Below are positions 48,601 to 60,420 of a stretch of 64,000 bases of DNA, in pieces (position 1 is the stretch's first letter; every line of letters starts with the position of its first letter). The position numbers were made by a program, and so were the translations under genes. The stretch lies in contig MNCI01004098.1 in assembly GCA_015680685.1 (NCBI GenBank), forward strand, positions 62,001 to 126,000, written 5' to 3'. The notes below the pieces were generated by a model that was not told the origin of the DNA, made no database searches, and saw only the letters and a list, made by a program, of their open reading frames with translations. This DNA comes from Gnetum montanum (taxonomy: Eukaryota > Streptophyta > Gnetopsida > Gnetales > Gnetaceae).

Positions 48601-50303
48601 TTTAGCAACTGAAAATGTTAGAGGCTAGAATAGTACACCAAGAGGTTTGCAGTCATATAGCTTCACCCTACGTCCATGTGAGGGCTTTCTAGAAATGGAG
48701 ATAGGGTGCCTAGAATGGTCTTTTCGATTGAGTTGGGACTTACAAAGTGTTATTCCAAAACAAATGTCAAGGGTTTGCATGATGCTTGCAATGTCCACAA
48801 TGTTAACTAGGGTGAGAATAGTTGAGGTTTTTTGTGCAAAAAGAGGATGGAAAAGTGAAAATGTATGTAGAAAAATGATAAAAAATGTGAGTAGAATGCT
48901 AGAATGAGAGTAAGAATGCCAAAAATGCATAAGGAATGAGTGAGAGAGAAAGCAGCACCATCCCAAATAGGGGCACAGTGTAGTTAACTACAAGAAAAGG
49001 TCAGGAGGTATGTAGTGTATAGACAAAAAGTAAGTAGCATAGTCATAGTCTTAGGGTGTGTGGGCTATGAAGACTAATATCTACCATGAAGTTTGGATGT
49101 ATTGGGTTAGCTACCATGGTATCCTACAGGCTGTAGTGATCTATGGTATGCAAGGTGGATGTGCAATGATGCTATGATGGTGTGCAATGGTTTCTACCAA
49201 AGTGCCAAGTGGGCTCGAATGCTAGAGTGCTCAAAATGCAAATTTACTAGCCAAATGCTTCAAATGCTAACCCTGCTTCAAATTTTCCAACCCCTAGAAC
49301 ATGGAACATGGGCATATTTATAGGCCTAGGGTTGTTGTGAATCATGGATCAGATGCATTGTGGAAAAGGGGTAGTTGGGACTATGTTAGCCCCAACTACG
49401 CTCCCACTAAAGCAAATGGTGTTCTACTAGTGTGCTCTAATGGACTCTATGAGACTACCAGATTGTGACTATACTACCAAGACTTCATATGCAAGTGCCA
49501 AAAAAACCAAAATGTACCTAAAAATAATGCAAAATAGTGTAGTTTGGAAATTATGCTCCAAGACTATGTTATCCACTCTCTCAAATGGTTTCAAGTATCA
49601 ATACAATTTGGGGCAAAATGGAGGATGCAAAAGAAGTGAAAATCACTAATCTTGCTTGCTAAAGGAATGTTGGAATTAAGATGAAGGCCTATGCTAAGTT
49701 CTAAAGGCTTATAGAGGTAGCTTTGCATGGATATGCTGAATATCCTCTTGAGTGTAGTTTAAGAGTTAGGCAAATTTTGCAAAAAGTGTGTTCCAATGCT
49801 GACTACACTGACTATGCTCTAAAGTGTAGTCCCACTAGTGAGAGTGTAGCCTTGACACTTGGAAGAAAATTGGAAAAAAATAATGTCCTCATGCAAACTA
49901 TGCTAACTATGCTTTAGAGCACTATAGGGAGTATAGGCACAGAAGTTAGAAAATCTGCCAAACTATTTCTTCCATGTCAACCTAGCTTGATAGCTCTTGC
50001 CTTAATACTTAGGCAAATCTACAAAATTTGCCATCCCTATGCAAACTACGTAGACTATAGTCTAGAGCATAGTCTTGGTAGTGAGAGCGTAGTTAGGAAA
50101 CCTAGAAAATTTTGCAGCTACTATCGACACTTAGAAAAATGTTGCAAACCTAGACTGGTGTTGTAGAATATGTTGGCTACACTTTGGGTCATAGTTCCAA
50201 GATTGGAAAGCATAGGACTAACACTTAGAAAAAAGTTGCCAAGCTCTAACACTTAGAAAAATTTGTAGTTGAGACCTAGTGGCCCAAATTTGGTGATGTT
50301 TCA
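48601..50303 (-). repeat. B2 5' LTR
   Basis: It aligns with 21106-22817. TATAAATA-type sequence is on the minus strand at 49315-49322. It begins, on the minus strand, TGAAACATC. The duplicated target CACCT follows at 50304-50308. Confidence 0.85.
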
Positions 50304-50308
50304 CACCT

Positions 50309-51139
50309 AATTGTATGAATCACAAGAGTTTACATGCAATCTAGTTGAATTCCATGGATGGAACTAGTGTGGTATATAGACTATTAAGCATTGATTGTAG
50401 GTCATTATCTTTTTGCTTGGACTAATGTTAGCTTTATCATGTATGATTTAGTCTACGGTGAGACACATGATTATTCATGTTGTGTAACTAAGACTAAATT
50501 ATATAAGAGAATAAAAATTAATTATTTAAACTAATTAATAAGAAGAAGATAAATCCTAAACTGTCCTAAAGATGATGAGTGTCCATTCCTAGCCTACCGT
50601 ACATGTCCTAAACTCACATACCCACTACTAGGATTACCAAGTGTTATGCTATTGGGAAAACCAAATAATAACATTGTTGGGATTACCAAGTGAATATGTG
50701 TTTAGGCTCAAAACTAGTCTCACTCATTCCATCAATTGAATAACATGCATGGAAATGTAAATATTAACTAAGTACATAGAAAGTAAATTGCATTGAAAGT
50801 AAATCTATTCTAAGTCAAAGTGTTGCAATAAATATGAATCAATCTCAATCTTATTATCATTCATGGAATGTGTCTAGGTACAATTCCATTCAAATAATAT
50901 TTCATACAAATGACTTAAATCCATTTTGTAGGCACTCATTGACTATTTTCTAAGCATATGGGAGAAACTTACAAGAGCTTAGCTACACTATTGACCAAAT
51001 GGTGTTAAATACATGGTGGGTGCTCACATATTTATAAGTAAATATAGGCATTGTGCTGACAGGAATGTGTTAATGCATTTAGTTACATTGATGGGGATGC
51101 ATCGACGTAGCTAAGTTATAGCAGATGCACATCTATGAT
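50309..51139 (-). repeat. A4 LTR, main part (right of B2)
   Basis: It continues the A LTR begun at 21084. With those 22 bp the length is about 853 bp, close to A2's 843. A minus-strand TATA word lies near 51024. No primer site or interior adjoins it at 21084, so it is probably a solo LTR. Confidence 0.7.
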
Positions 51140-51317
51140 TAATGAATCATGTTTTGGTAGGGCTTTAATATCAAAGCCATGTTATCGGGTATCTGATATT
51201 GGGGCACAACCTCTAATGTTGGGGACCCAATATCACCTCATTCATACTAGCCTATTAATGTAACACTTGGATGCATGATTTGGATATAGAGTTTAGACAT
51301 AGAGAATGGAATAGATA
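51140..51317 (+). repeat. A5: U3 fragment of an A LTR in opposite orientation
   Basis: taatgaatcatgttttggta then ggg is the reverse complement of the end of the A2 LTR (11970-11987). The match continues through the gggcacaacct and ccaatatcacctcatt blocks to about 51310, where pararetrovirus sequence begins. It therefore meets A4 U3-to-U3. Confidence 0.65.
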
Positions 51318-54300
51318 GGTGTCAATCATCTTTTGGAAAATTGATGGTGCCGTTTTGATGCCGAAGGGCAAGACATTCCATTCGTATAACCCACCGGGTA
51401 CTGTGAAAGCTGTTTTCCAACGATCAGATTCTTGAACCTGGATCTGCCAAAATCCTGATTTTAAATCAAACTTGGAGTAAATATTAGTATGTGGTAGTTG
51501 TTGAAACAGATCGTCTTTATTTGGAATGGGATGTTGAACTGATTTAATAATATCATTCAGAGGTTTATAATTAACCACTAAACGTTTTTTCCCTCTGACT
51601 AATTCGGCTCATTTGTTGACAAAGAAAGCAGCACAAGCAAACATACTGGTGCTTGGTCGGATTAAACCTCTTTGTAAATATTCTTGGATCTCTGATTCAC
51701 ATTCTTTTCTGATACTAGGCGACATTCCTATATGTTGCGCAGTAGACTTTACTTTTACTCCGTCTTGTAGTTCAATCTGACACCAATGTTCCTTTTTGTG
51801 ACGAAACACAGTAGGGTCATCATTTGCAAATTGGAGTAATTGAGTTTTTATGTCTTCAAAACTTGGTTGATATTTTTTGATTTGGTTAACAATCCAAGTT
51901 TCTCTTTTCTGATTATATTTTTGGAGGTTTTGATTTTTAAACTGTTGTCTAGCATTTATCCTAGTAAATTTATGTTGGTCTAATTTGATAAATTGTTTGG
52001 TAATAGTAATATCAAAATTTTGTAAATTGTCTGATCCTATTAAACAATCATAAGAAGGTAAGGGAAATTGACAGACTGTAAAATACATTATCTTTTTATC
52101 AGGCATTAGAACAGGTAACTTAGCTTGCTTTGTTAACAACCTTTTCTGGGTGTTGAAGGAAATGTGAGATGGTTCCTTTTCTTCCCAAAAACATGTTGGA
52201 ATTGTTTCTTCTCTAGCAAGTGATACTTCTGCGCCTGTGTCAAACAAACAATCTATAGTATACCTATGATACTTAGGCCATGATATCATAAAGGAACAGG
52301 CAGGTAAGATTGGTCGTGAAGTATTACAGTTTACTTCTAGTATTACGCTTACCTGTTTTGTTTCCTTCTCATATTCTGCTTGTTGCCAACTCTCTTCTTG
52401 TTGTTCTAAGCGTTCAAGTTCCTCTGAGGCCTGTTGAAGATACTTCTTGAGTTGTTTGATGCGAAACTGTCGCCACATAGAAGTTTGTATATCTGGTGTA
52501 ACTTCTCTTTCTTCATTATGTGGTGTTTGTGTTTCATCTTCAAAGTCTACGATATTTGGATTCTGGGAATCTTGATATATACCGAATGATTCCTCAAGCA
52601 TTTGCTTATGTGTTTCTATCTCATTTCGTTTAGATTTTACTTTGTGTTTGTAGGCCCTAAATTTATGTAAGTCTTCTAAAGGAACCTTTTGCCATTTCTT
52701 TTCTAATTGGCGTAGTTGGCTTTTTAACATGGAATATGTTGGATCTCTTTCATAGAGATCATCACTTTCTGATTCTTCATTCATGTAAACATGATACATA
52801 TACCCTGAAGAATCTGTATCATAATTTAAATCACCTGGTTCGTTGGGATAGTCAGGAATATCTTCGAATTCCATTTCACTGGAATATTGATCTGAAGATT
52901 CTAAGTAAATATCCCCGTTTGAAAATGATAAGTCAGAATCATATGTTAGGAAGAAATCATCTTCCGTAAGTTTCATTGTTTCGATGAAATTGATGCGTTG
53001 AGGATGATTATCCTTTTTTGGGCATTGGTTAGAATAATGCTTCCCTGAACAAATGAAACATCTGACTTCCTTGTTTTTATATGGCCCTTGTTTTCATTTA
53101 AACATTCCTTTAAAAGGTTTTTGTGGCCAATTTTTTCGTTTGATTTTTGGCTGGAATTTCCGTTTCTAGACTTTCTTTGGTTTTGAATATTTTCGTGATG
53201 TACGTTGTGTAGGATTACATACGCATGGCTCAGTCTATTGTTTTCTATTCCTAATTAGCTGTCCAAAATTATCTTCAGGACACATTTGTAAACATAAGTC
53301 TTTACCTATTTGTTTAGTTAAGGATCCTACTAATTTTTGTATTTTTTGCTGGAGACACAGATCCCTTGTGACTTTTTCAAGGAATTGGCGGATGGCACTA
53401 AAACTCATTTCCTCGAGATCCTTTTCTTCATGTTGAAGTTGAGCTCGATAATAACTAGCAAAAGGCGTTGGAAGACATCTTAGTAGATGTTCTTTTGCAC
53501 CTACGTCATGTATGAGTTTTCCATAATAATACCATTCTTCCATGATGTCAAGGAATGTAGACATGTCCTAAATCTTATGTAATCTTGAACTATAAAAAGA
53601 TGTCCTATATGCACTATCTCTATCAGCTTTATTTCCTAAGAATTCTTTTGTAATAGCATTCAAGAAAATAACATGCGGATTGTTTAATAATTTTTTACGT
53701 ACGGGAGCTTCTATGAAATTCCACCAACGTTTTAACATACCTTCGAAATTTAACGTAGCATTTAAGATTGCATGTTCATAGCTCTTCTTCTCTAAAATGA
53801 TTTGTCTAGCAATAAATCCACTAATTCGATCTATTTCTTTTAGTCGTTCTCTTGTAGATTTATTTTCCATACTGAAATAAGGAGGAGGTTTTTCAGATGT
53901 TTTCCTGATTTGCATGGTAGTTAAATCTTTTGGATCTTGAAAAATCATTCCTGGTTTTTGTAACATTTTTTTTCTTCTTCATCTAAAGATCCTTCACTTC
54001 CAATATAAAGGGTCTCGTTATCTTCTTCATTAGCATTAATCTCTTCTTCCTCTTTTTTCCCTTTTTCAGATTTTGGAATTGTATGCACCGGTCGTCTTTT
54101 TGGTACATAAGTTGTTGTTGATTTTTTCTTTCCTTTAGGAGGAGTGATAGGTGGTGAATCTAAGTAAATACCATCTAGATCAGATGGATCAAGTTTCTTT
54201 TCTTTACCCTTAGATTTTCCATTTTTTTGTTTAGGAACCCATATCTTATGCAAATCTTTTACATCTCTTTGTACTTCTTTTACTTCTGCATATGTCATTA

Positions 54301-54907
54301 AATTTTCGTCACTTACATAAGATAACTTATGGTTAGTCCAGTTATGGAGTTTAATGACTTCAGAGGGTTGTTCTACGGATGGCTTATATTGCATCATATG
54401 TGCTACTTTTTTTTGTTCTTCCGTATTCATGTTGATTCTTAATAACTCATCACACTCAACACACCTAATGTCATGGTCTACCTTATGTAGATTTTGATGT
54501 GTACAACTTTGTGATGGTTTACTTGAGCATGACACATTATCGTCAGAACTAGAACTAGATGTAGAGACATTTTCTAGAACTATTTTTCCTTTTTGATCTG
54601 TTTCTGATTTTTCAGTAATGGTTACAGGTTTTTCTCCCTTTTGTTTTATGACTCTCCTAGGATCTAAAGTGATACCTAGTTCTTTGAACATTTTTCCCAT
54701 CTTTTGTATTTTCTCCTCCTGTTCTTCATAAGTTGATTTTTGTTTTTTAAACAGGATTAATGGTTTTGTGGGTTTTACAGGTTTGGGAGCTAATGGATCA
54801 TAAGGAAGGAGTTTTGGTGGTTGTAGTTCTACATAGTATTTCCGAGATTTGGATGATGATCTGAATAAAGACTTTTTAGGTCTTTTCTGCTCATAGTATT
54901 CTTCTAA
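51318..54907 (-). pseudogene. Endogenous pararetrovirus, left arm (coat protein to reverse transcriptase), broken
   Basis: Caulimoviridae copy their DNA by reverse transcription; this is a genomic fossil. On the minus strand, in order: a Lys/Ser-rich N-terminal part (54919-53945); a coat-protein-like region (53966-53235); a zinc knuckle C-x2-C-x3-H-x4-C near 53060-53022; an acidic and coiled-coil segment; an aspartic protease with active site FDTGAEVSLA (about 52240); and the first part of the reverse transcriptase, lost at about 51318. Breaks: a shift at an A-run near 53960, in-frame stops at 53568-53570, 53235-53237, 53166-53168, 53094-53096 and 51609-51611. The polyprotein frame is otherwise continuous from 53564 to 51609. 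No movement protein is in the window. It is inactive. Confidence 0.85.
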
Positions 54908-54908
54908 N
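54908..54908. other. Ambiguous base at the junction of the two virus arms
   Basis: A single N stands exactly where the minus-strand arm (starting mid coat-protein region) meets the plus-strand arm (starting mid coiled-coil region). The join may be a real rearrangement or an assembly error. Confidence 0.9.
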
Positions 54909-57148
54909 AGAAATGGCAAAAGGTTCCTTTAGATAACTTACATAAATTTAGGGCCTACAAACACAAAGTAAAATCTAAACGGAATGAGATTGAAACACAT
55001 AAGCAAATGCTTGAGGAATCAGTTGGTATATATCAAGATTCCTAGAATCCAAACACCGTAGACTTTGAAGATGAAACACCACATACTGAAGAAAGAGTAG
55101 TTACACCAGACATACAAACTTCTATGTGGCGATAGTTTTGCATCAAAAAACTCAAGAAGTATCTTCAACAGGCCTCAGAGGAACTTGAACGCTTAGAAAA
55201 ATAAGAAGAGAGTTGGCAACAAGCAGAATATGAGAAGGAAACAAAACAGGTGAGCGTAATACTAGAAGTAAACTGTAATACTTCACGACCAATCTTACCT
55301 GCCTATTCATTTATGATATCATGGCCTAAGTATCATAGGTATACTATAGATTGTTTGTTTGACACAGGCATAGAAGTATCACTTGCTAGAGAAGAAACAA
55401 TTCCGACTTGTTTTTGGGAAGAAAAGGAACCATCTCACATTTCCTTCAACACCCGGAAAAGGTTGTTAACAAAGCAAGCTAAGTTACCTGTTCTAATGCC
55501 TGATAAAAAGATAATGTATTTTACAGTCTGTCAATTTCCCTTACCTTCTTATGATTGTTTAATAGGATCAGATAATTTACAACATTTTGATATCACAATT
55601 ACTAAGCAATTTATCAAATTAGATCAACATAAGTTTACTAGGATAAATGCTAGACAACAGTTTAAAAATCAAAAAATCCAAAAATATAATCAGAAAAGAG
55701 AAACTTGGATTGTTAACCAAATCGAAAAATATCAACCAAGTTTTGAAGACATAAAAACTCAATTACTCCAATTTGCAAATGATGACCCTACTGTGTTTCG
55801 TCACAAAAAAGAACATTGGTGTCAGATTGAACTACAAGACGGAGTAAAAGTAAAGTCTACTGTGCAACATATAGGAATGTCGCCTAGTCTCAGAAAAGAA
55901 TGTGAATCAGAGATCCAAGAATATTTACAAAGAGGTTTAATCTGACCAAGCACCAGTATGTTTGCTTGTGCCGCTTTCTTTGTCAACAAACGAGCCGAAT
56001 TAGTCAGAGGGAAAAAATGTTTAGTGGTTAATTATAAACCTCTGAATGATATTATTAAATCAGTTCAACATCCCATTCCAAATAAAGACGATCTGTTTCA
56101 ATGACTACCGCATACTAATATTTACTCCAAGTTTGATTTAAAATCAGGATTTTGGCAGATCTAGGTTCAAGAATCTAATCGTTGGAAAACAGCTTTCACA
56201 GTACCCGGTGGGTTATACGAATGGAATGTCTTGCCCTTCGGCATCAAAACGGCACCATCAATTTTCCAAAAGATGATGGACTCTATTTTTCATTCTTATC
56301 CATTTATATTAGCTTACATAGATGATATTTTAGTTCTTAGCAAATCGGTAAAAGAACATTTAGATCATTTACGTATTTTTTCTTACCTCATAGATAAAAA
56401 TGGACTTGTCCTCTCACCAACAAAAATGAAGATCAGACAGTCTAATATAGAATTTTTAGGTTTAGAAATCTCTGCCGGTATTATAAAATTACAACTGCAT
56501 ATCGTCCAGAGTATTATTAAGTTTCCTAATATCTTAGAGAATAAAGTCCAGATACAACGATTTTTAGGATGTATAAATTATGTTTCTGGTTTCTTTAAGA
56601 ATATAGCTAAAGAAAGAGATGTATTAAATATATTATTACAAAAAAATTCTCCTCCATGGACTCCCACATGCACTGAGGCTGTAAAGAAGATCAAGCAATC
56701 TTGTCGCGAATTACCTCCATTGTTTCTTCCAGGTGAAGGTAAGTTTATCCTTGAAACAGATGCCTCTGAATGTTTCTGGGGTGCCACTCTAAAACAAGAA
56801 CAAAACCATACGATCAGGATTTGTAGATATGCTTCTGGAAAATTCAATGAAGCACAACAGAAATATCACATTTCTCATAAAGAACTTTTAGCCATTGTTA
56901 AGGGCATAGAGAAATTCCGTTTATTCCTCCAACCACAACGTTTCATCGTCCGGAGTGATCTAAAACATTTTGATAAGTATCTAGAATCCAGAAATCTTAC
57001 AAAGGTGGCTCATACACGTCTGATCCGATGGAGTTTATTTTTAGCTAATTTTGAATTTGATAGTGAGTATATTGAAGGTTCAAAAAATTGTCTTTCTGAT
57101 CTTTTAACTAGAGAGTTCCAACTCTCTAGTAGTACTAATGAATTCTAG
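54909..57148 (+). pseudogene. Endogenous pararetrovirus, right arm (protease, reverse transcriptase, RNase H), broken
   Basis: It begins in the coiled-coil segment. Residues 1-231 of the open piece 55250-55945 differ from the left arm at only about 10 positions by eye. The protease site reads FDTGIEVSLA, with Ile in place of the normal Ala after DTG. The reverse transcriptase keeps LPFGIKTAPSIFQKMM and the catalytic AYIDDILVLS (near 56315). RNase H shows ETDASECFWGATL and RSDLKHFDKYLESR and ends at 57148. Breaks: several stops in 54909-55250, then in-frame stops at 55943-55945, 56102-56104 and 56162-56164. It is inactive. Confidence 0.85.
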
Positions 57149-58098
57149 TTTTATTTTCAGAATTACTCCGTAGCGAAGGATGGACTCTTCGTTCCTCAAG
57201 GAGGTTATGTCCTAGTTTGCCTAATGAAAGATTTCTCAGTTTTCCTCAGTATTTTAGTGAGACTAGTAGGTTTGAACAAGAGTGGACTGATTTTTGTAAT
57301 AGAACAAGATCTCAGAATTTTGATGCCATCATTTCCTAGAAGGTTTTTTTAACCCTTCCTCTACCTGCAAGGAGAACTCAATGGGACCAAATTTCTGCTC
57401 CGTATCTTTTCCTAGCCACAGATGTGAACCTCACCATTCTTGAATTTCAAAACTGGTATTCTGCTGATTGTCTGAATTGGCCTTATTACCAGCCGAGTGA
57501 TTTTCATGTCTACCGAATCTCTTTTAGTCCTCTCAGTGAACCTCCAGACAATGATGAATTATTTTGGTCTTGGTGGGCTAAATTTGGTCATTCCCCTTCT
57601 CACTTACCAACTAATTATCCTGGTCCACTTCGCACAAGTCTCCACGATTACCAGGGTGATTTCTTGTTTTATGGGAATCCTGATCACATGGCTTGGAATT
57701 TCTTGCATATGGCTTCCAACCCAGTCTATTTCCTCATAACCTGCATTTCCAAAAGGACAGACTGGCAACTCACATGGGGGCAAGCTTTTTATCAGGATGT
57801 GTACACTGCTAATGCCTATGATATCCAGCACCACTGTCACATCCATCTAAAAGTCCCGTACACTTTGGAGCTCTATTATATGGACCGCAGGATTGATGAC
57901 TATCGTGCCTCTGGAGGAAAGGAAATCAAACTTTATCTTGTTGGCGAGCACTCAGAAGAATCTCATGATAGCACGGACAACACGCCTAATGATTCTCCCG
58001 GACGATATGATTACAGCTCTGAAGACTTCCACAACCATGCAGATGATTCTGATGGACATAGTGTCAATTTTGGTCCAAATAGTCCACCGTCACATTAA
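57142..58098 (+). pseudogene. Unrecognised ORF downstream of pararetrovirus pol
   Basis: A frame of about 318 codons overlaps the end of pol and is broken by one stop at 57337-57339. The first ATG after it is 57424 (224 residues). The protein is rich in Trp, Tyr and His (for example FWSWWAKFGHSP and GNPDHMAWNFLHMA) with an acidic Asp/Ser-rich end. In some caulimovirids a viroplasmin/translation factor gene follows pol, but I see no motif that proves this. A polypyrimidine tract ending CAG (57149-57160) lies right after the pol stop and could be a splice acceptor. Confidence 0.55.
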
Positions 58099-58191
58099 AA
58101 AGCTATCTGCCACAATCTCTTAAAGTGGATCCGAATCCTAGAAAGTAGATCGTCCCAGTTGGCATCCATTAATGTAAGGTGGTTTATAAGC

Positions 58192-58447
58192 TATAAATAG
58201 CAATGTGTGTGTGTGTGTAAGCATATAGATGCAAGTAGCATAAGTGAGTCAAGTAGTCTGCAAGTGTGAGTGTGAGTTTATTTCTGCAAGAGTGAGTAGT
58301 TGTAAGGAGAAGCTATCAGTTTCTTGATGCTCCCTGCTTAGAAACTAAGCATTCTCTCCGCCACTGAAAGAGAAATCGTTCTGTGATGCGCTTTGCTCTA
58401 GAACAAGCATTCCTTTCAGTTCTGTAAATGCTGGTGTGTGCAATAAA
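58192..58447 (+). promoter_or_regulatory. Pararetrovirus promoter and poly(A) signal
   Basis: TATAAATAG at 58192-58200 is followed by a TG microsatellite (58206-58220), an inverted repeat gcttagaaactaagc (58338-58352), and AATAAA at 58442-58447. A poly(A) signal about 250 bp downstream of the TATA box is what a terminally redundant pregenomic RNA requires. The Met-tRNA primer site expected in the leader is not present before the sequence changes at about 58480. Confidence 0.65.
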
Positions 58448-58489
58448 ATGATTTTTTTGGCATATCTGTGTGTTATTTGGTCTGCATTC

Positions 58490-60061
58490 AAATGAGTGTA
58501 TGTGTTAGTTCTGTGTGAATGCTACGTACTTTGAGGGTGTTGCTTTTGCATATTATGTTAACTTTACTGTGAAACATGTAATGTCTCCACTTTTTAAGTG
58601 CAAATACTAGGGAAAGATAGTTTTTCTCCACTTCATTGTACTTTGCTTCATAAGTTATCAATGCATGACTCAAGTAGTAGATTGGGATTTTAGACTTGTC
58701 ATCTCTCTTTTGACATAGCAGTGTGGAAATGGATGTGTCTAAGTTTGCAAGATAGATGTAGAAAGGCCTATTCCTCTGTGGAGGGTAAATAGTTGGAAGA
58801 TGTAAAAGCTCTTTCTTTAGGTTATCAAAGGCTTGCTGACATTGGTCTGTCCACTCAAAGTTGACACCCTTCTTCAACAAGTGTTGCATGGGGTATATTT
58901 TGGCTATCAACCTCATGATAAACCTTCTAATAAAGTGTACTCTACCTTGCAACCTATGCAAATCTTTGAGATTTGTAGGCGATTCTAGGTTGACAATGGC
59001 CCTCACCTTATCAAGGTCCACTCGTATCCCTATTTCTGATACTACAAAACCTAGCATGTGTCTAGTTTTAACTCTAAAAACACATTTCCTAGGGTTGAGG
59101 TGTAGGTCATGCCTATGAAAATGTTGGAGAACTACATTTAGACCATTGGGATGATTAGTAGCTTCCTTAGACTTAACCGTTATGTCATTGATGTAGTCGT
59201 TTAACCTTTCCAAGATGTAATCGCTAAAGATGTATGTCATTACTCGTTGATACATGGCTCTAGCATTTTTCAGCCTGAAGGGCATCATTTTGTAACAAAA
59301 GGTTTCCCAAGGGGTCGTAAAGGTAGTTGCCAATTGATGCTCTGGGTTGATGTAAATCTAATTATAGCGCGAAAACCCATCCATGAAGGATAGTAAGGCA
59401 TGACTAGCTATAGTATCGATAAGTTGATTTATACTAGGCAGCGAGAAGTTGTCCTTAATTGTTACCTATTTAAATCCCAGAAGTCTATACAAATTCATAT
59501 ACTCCCAATTTTCTTAGGCACGACTACAATGTTTGAGATTCAATATGAGTAATTGAGTGCTCGAATGAAACCAACTTCGTAAATTTTGGTGATTTCATCT
59601 AGTATAGCTAAGATGATGTCTGGTTTAACTTTGGCAGCTTTTTGTTTAACTGCGTTGACATGTGGATCTAAGATAATATTGTGTTGTATGAGTCATGGGT
59701 CCAGGTCCAGCATGTCTTCATATGACCACACAAATACTTTGACATTGTCATTAAGGACTTTTGAAATTTTTTTTTGTACTTGTGGCTCTAGTAGGGAACT
59801 AACTTTTAATGTTTTTGCCTTACCTCTAGACATAGTTACAGGGATTTCAATAAGGGGGTCCTTGGTTACATCACCAGTGTCTAGGTCTAAGGCATCAACC
59901 AAATGTTTAAGCCAATCTAGAAATGTTTTCAAGGATGCTACAATGTCATGAGTGGATGATTCCAAGTCTACTGATTCTAAGATTAAGTGTCTTGTAAGCC
60001 TGCCATGAGGTCTTGTTAGGATAAGGGGCATGTGGAGATCACCCTGTATAGCCATTTTCAA
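58490..60061 (-). pseudogene. pol: B3 pol: reverse transcriptase and part of RNase H, decayed
   Basis: The lead segment (60061-59693) has PLILTRPHGRLTRHLILES and VSSLLEPQ and matches B2 27980-27640. The RT (59333-58488) has MMPFRLKNARAMYQRVM, then YINDITVKS where YVDD is expected: the first catalytic Asp is Asn. RNase H shows RPFYIYLANLDTSIS and YYLSHALITYEAKYNEVEKN. Homology ends at about 58490, where pararetrovirus sequence begins, so the rest of RNase H and integrase are lost. It has the same family layout as B2. Confidence 0.85.
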
Positions 60062-60420
60062 AGCACTCTTGCAAAATCATCAAATAAAAAAATGTCAAGT
60101 GGTACCTATTTAATAGAGTAACATGCAATAAAATGTACATAAGGTAATCATGTGATGCAACATAATTGCTAGTTTAAGGTCTTAGCGGACCACAACAATG
60201 GAAAATTATATTTTAATATTGTTAGTTTAAGGTCATAGCTAACTGTTAACATGTAAACTTTCATGCTAAAAATTGCCAGTTTAAGATCATAGCATATTGT
60301 TAACAGGTTTAAAATGTAAAGGAGATGTTAGGGTTACCAGTTTAAGGTCATAGTGGACCGTAATAATGTTATAATGTAAGAAAATGAAGTAAAAAAATTA
60401 ATGACCCTACGTGGTACACT
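60062..60420 (-). repeat. Repeat tract upstream of B3 pol
   Basis: Four units of ccagtttaaggtcatagcgg then acc (near 60170, 60225, 60278 and 60340) occur at 50-65-bp spacing. The reverse complement, ctatgaccttaaactggc, is the core of the 30-bp repeats of B1 and B2. Confidence 0.75.

Larger units (their letters stand above)
21106..50303 (-). mobile_element. B2: full-length Tat-like Ty3/Gypsy element carrying an antisense gene
   Basis: LTRs of about 1.71 and 1.70 kb (21106-22817, 48601-50303) and the target duplication CACCT (21101-21105, 50304-50308) bound it. The inner LTR edge is uncertain by a few bases. On the minus strand the order is LTR, primer site, gag, protease, a short-repeat tract, an antisense multi-exon gene, reverse transcriptase, RNase H, integrase, a 30-bp-type repeat tract, polypurine tract, LTR. 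B1 (31575-41719) is inserted in the antisense gene; without it B2 is about 19 kb. Protease upstream of a separate RT-RNase H-integrase block, a long space between them and large size recall the Tat/Ogre lineage. All frames are broken. Confidence 0.85.

Noticed and set aside
51318-58480. An intact, potentially active pararetrovirus
   Set aside because: It has numerous in-frame stops, a frameshift, an altered protease site, truncated arms, no movement protein and no primer site.
58861-59118. Plus-strand ORF of 85 residues
   Set aside because: It is a shadow of the B3 reverse transcriptase on the minus strand.
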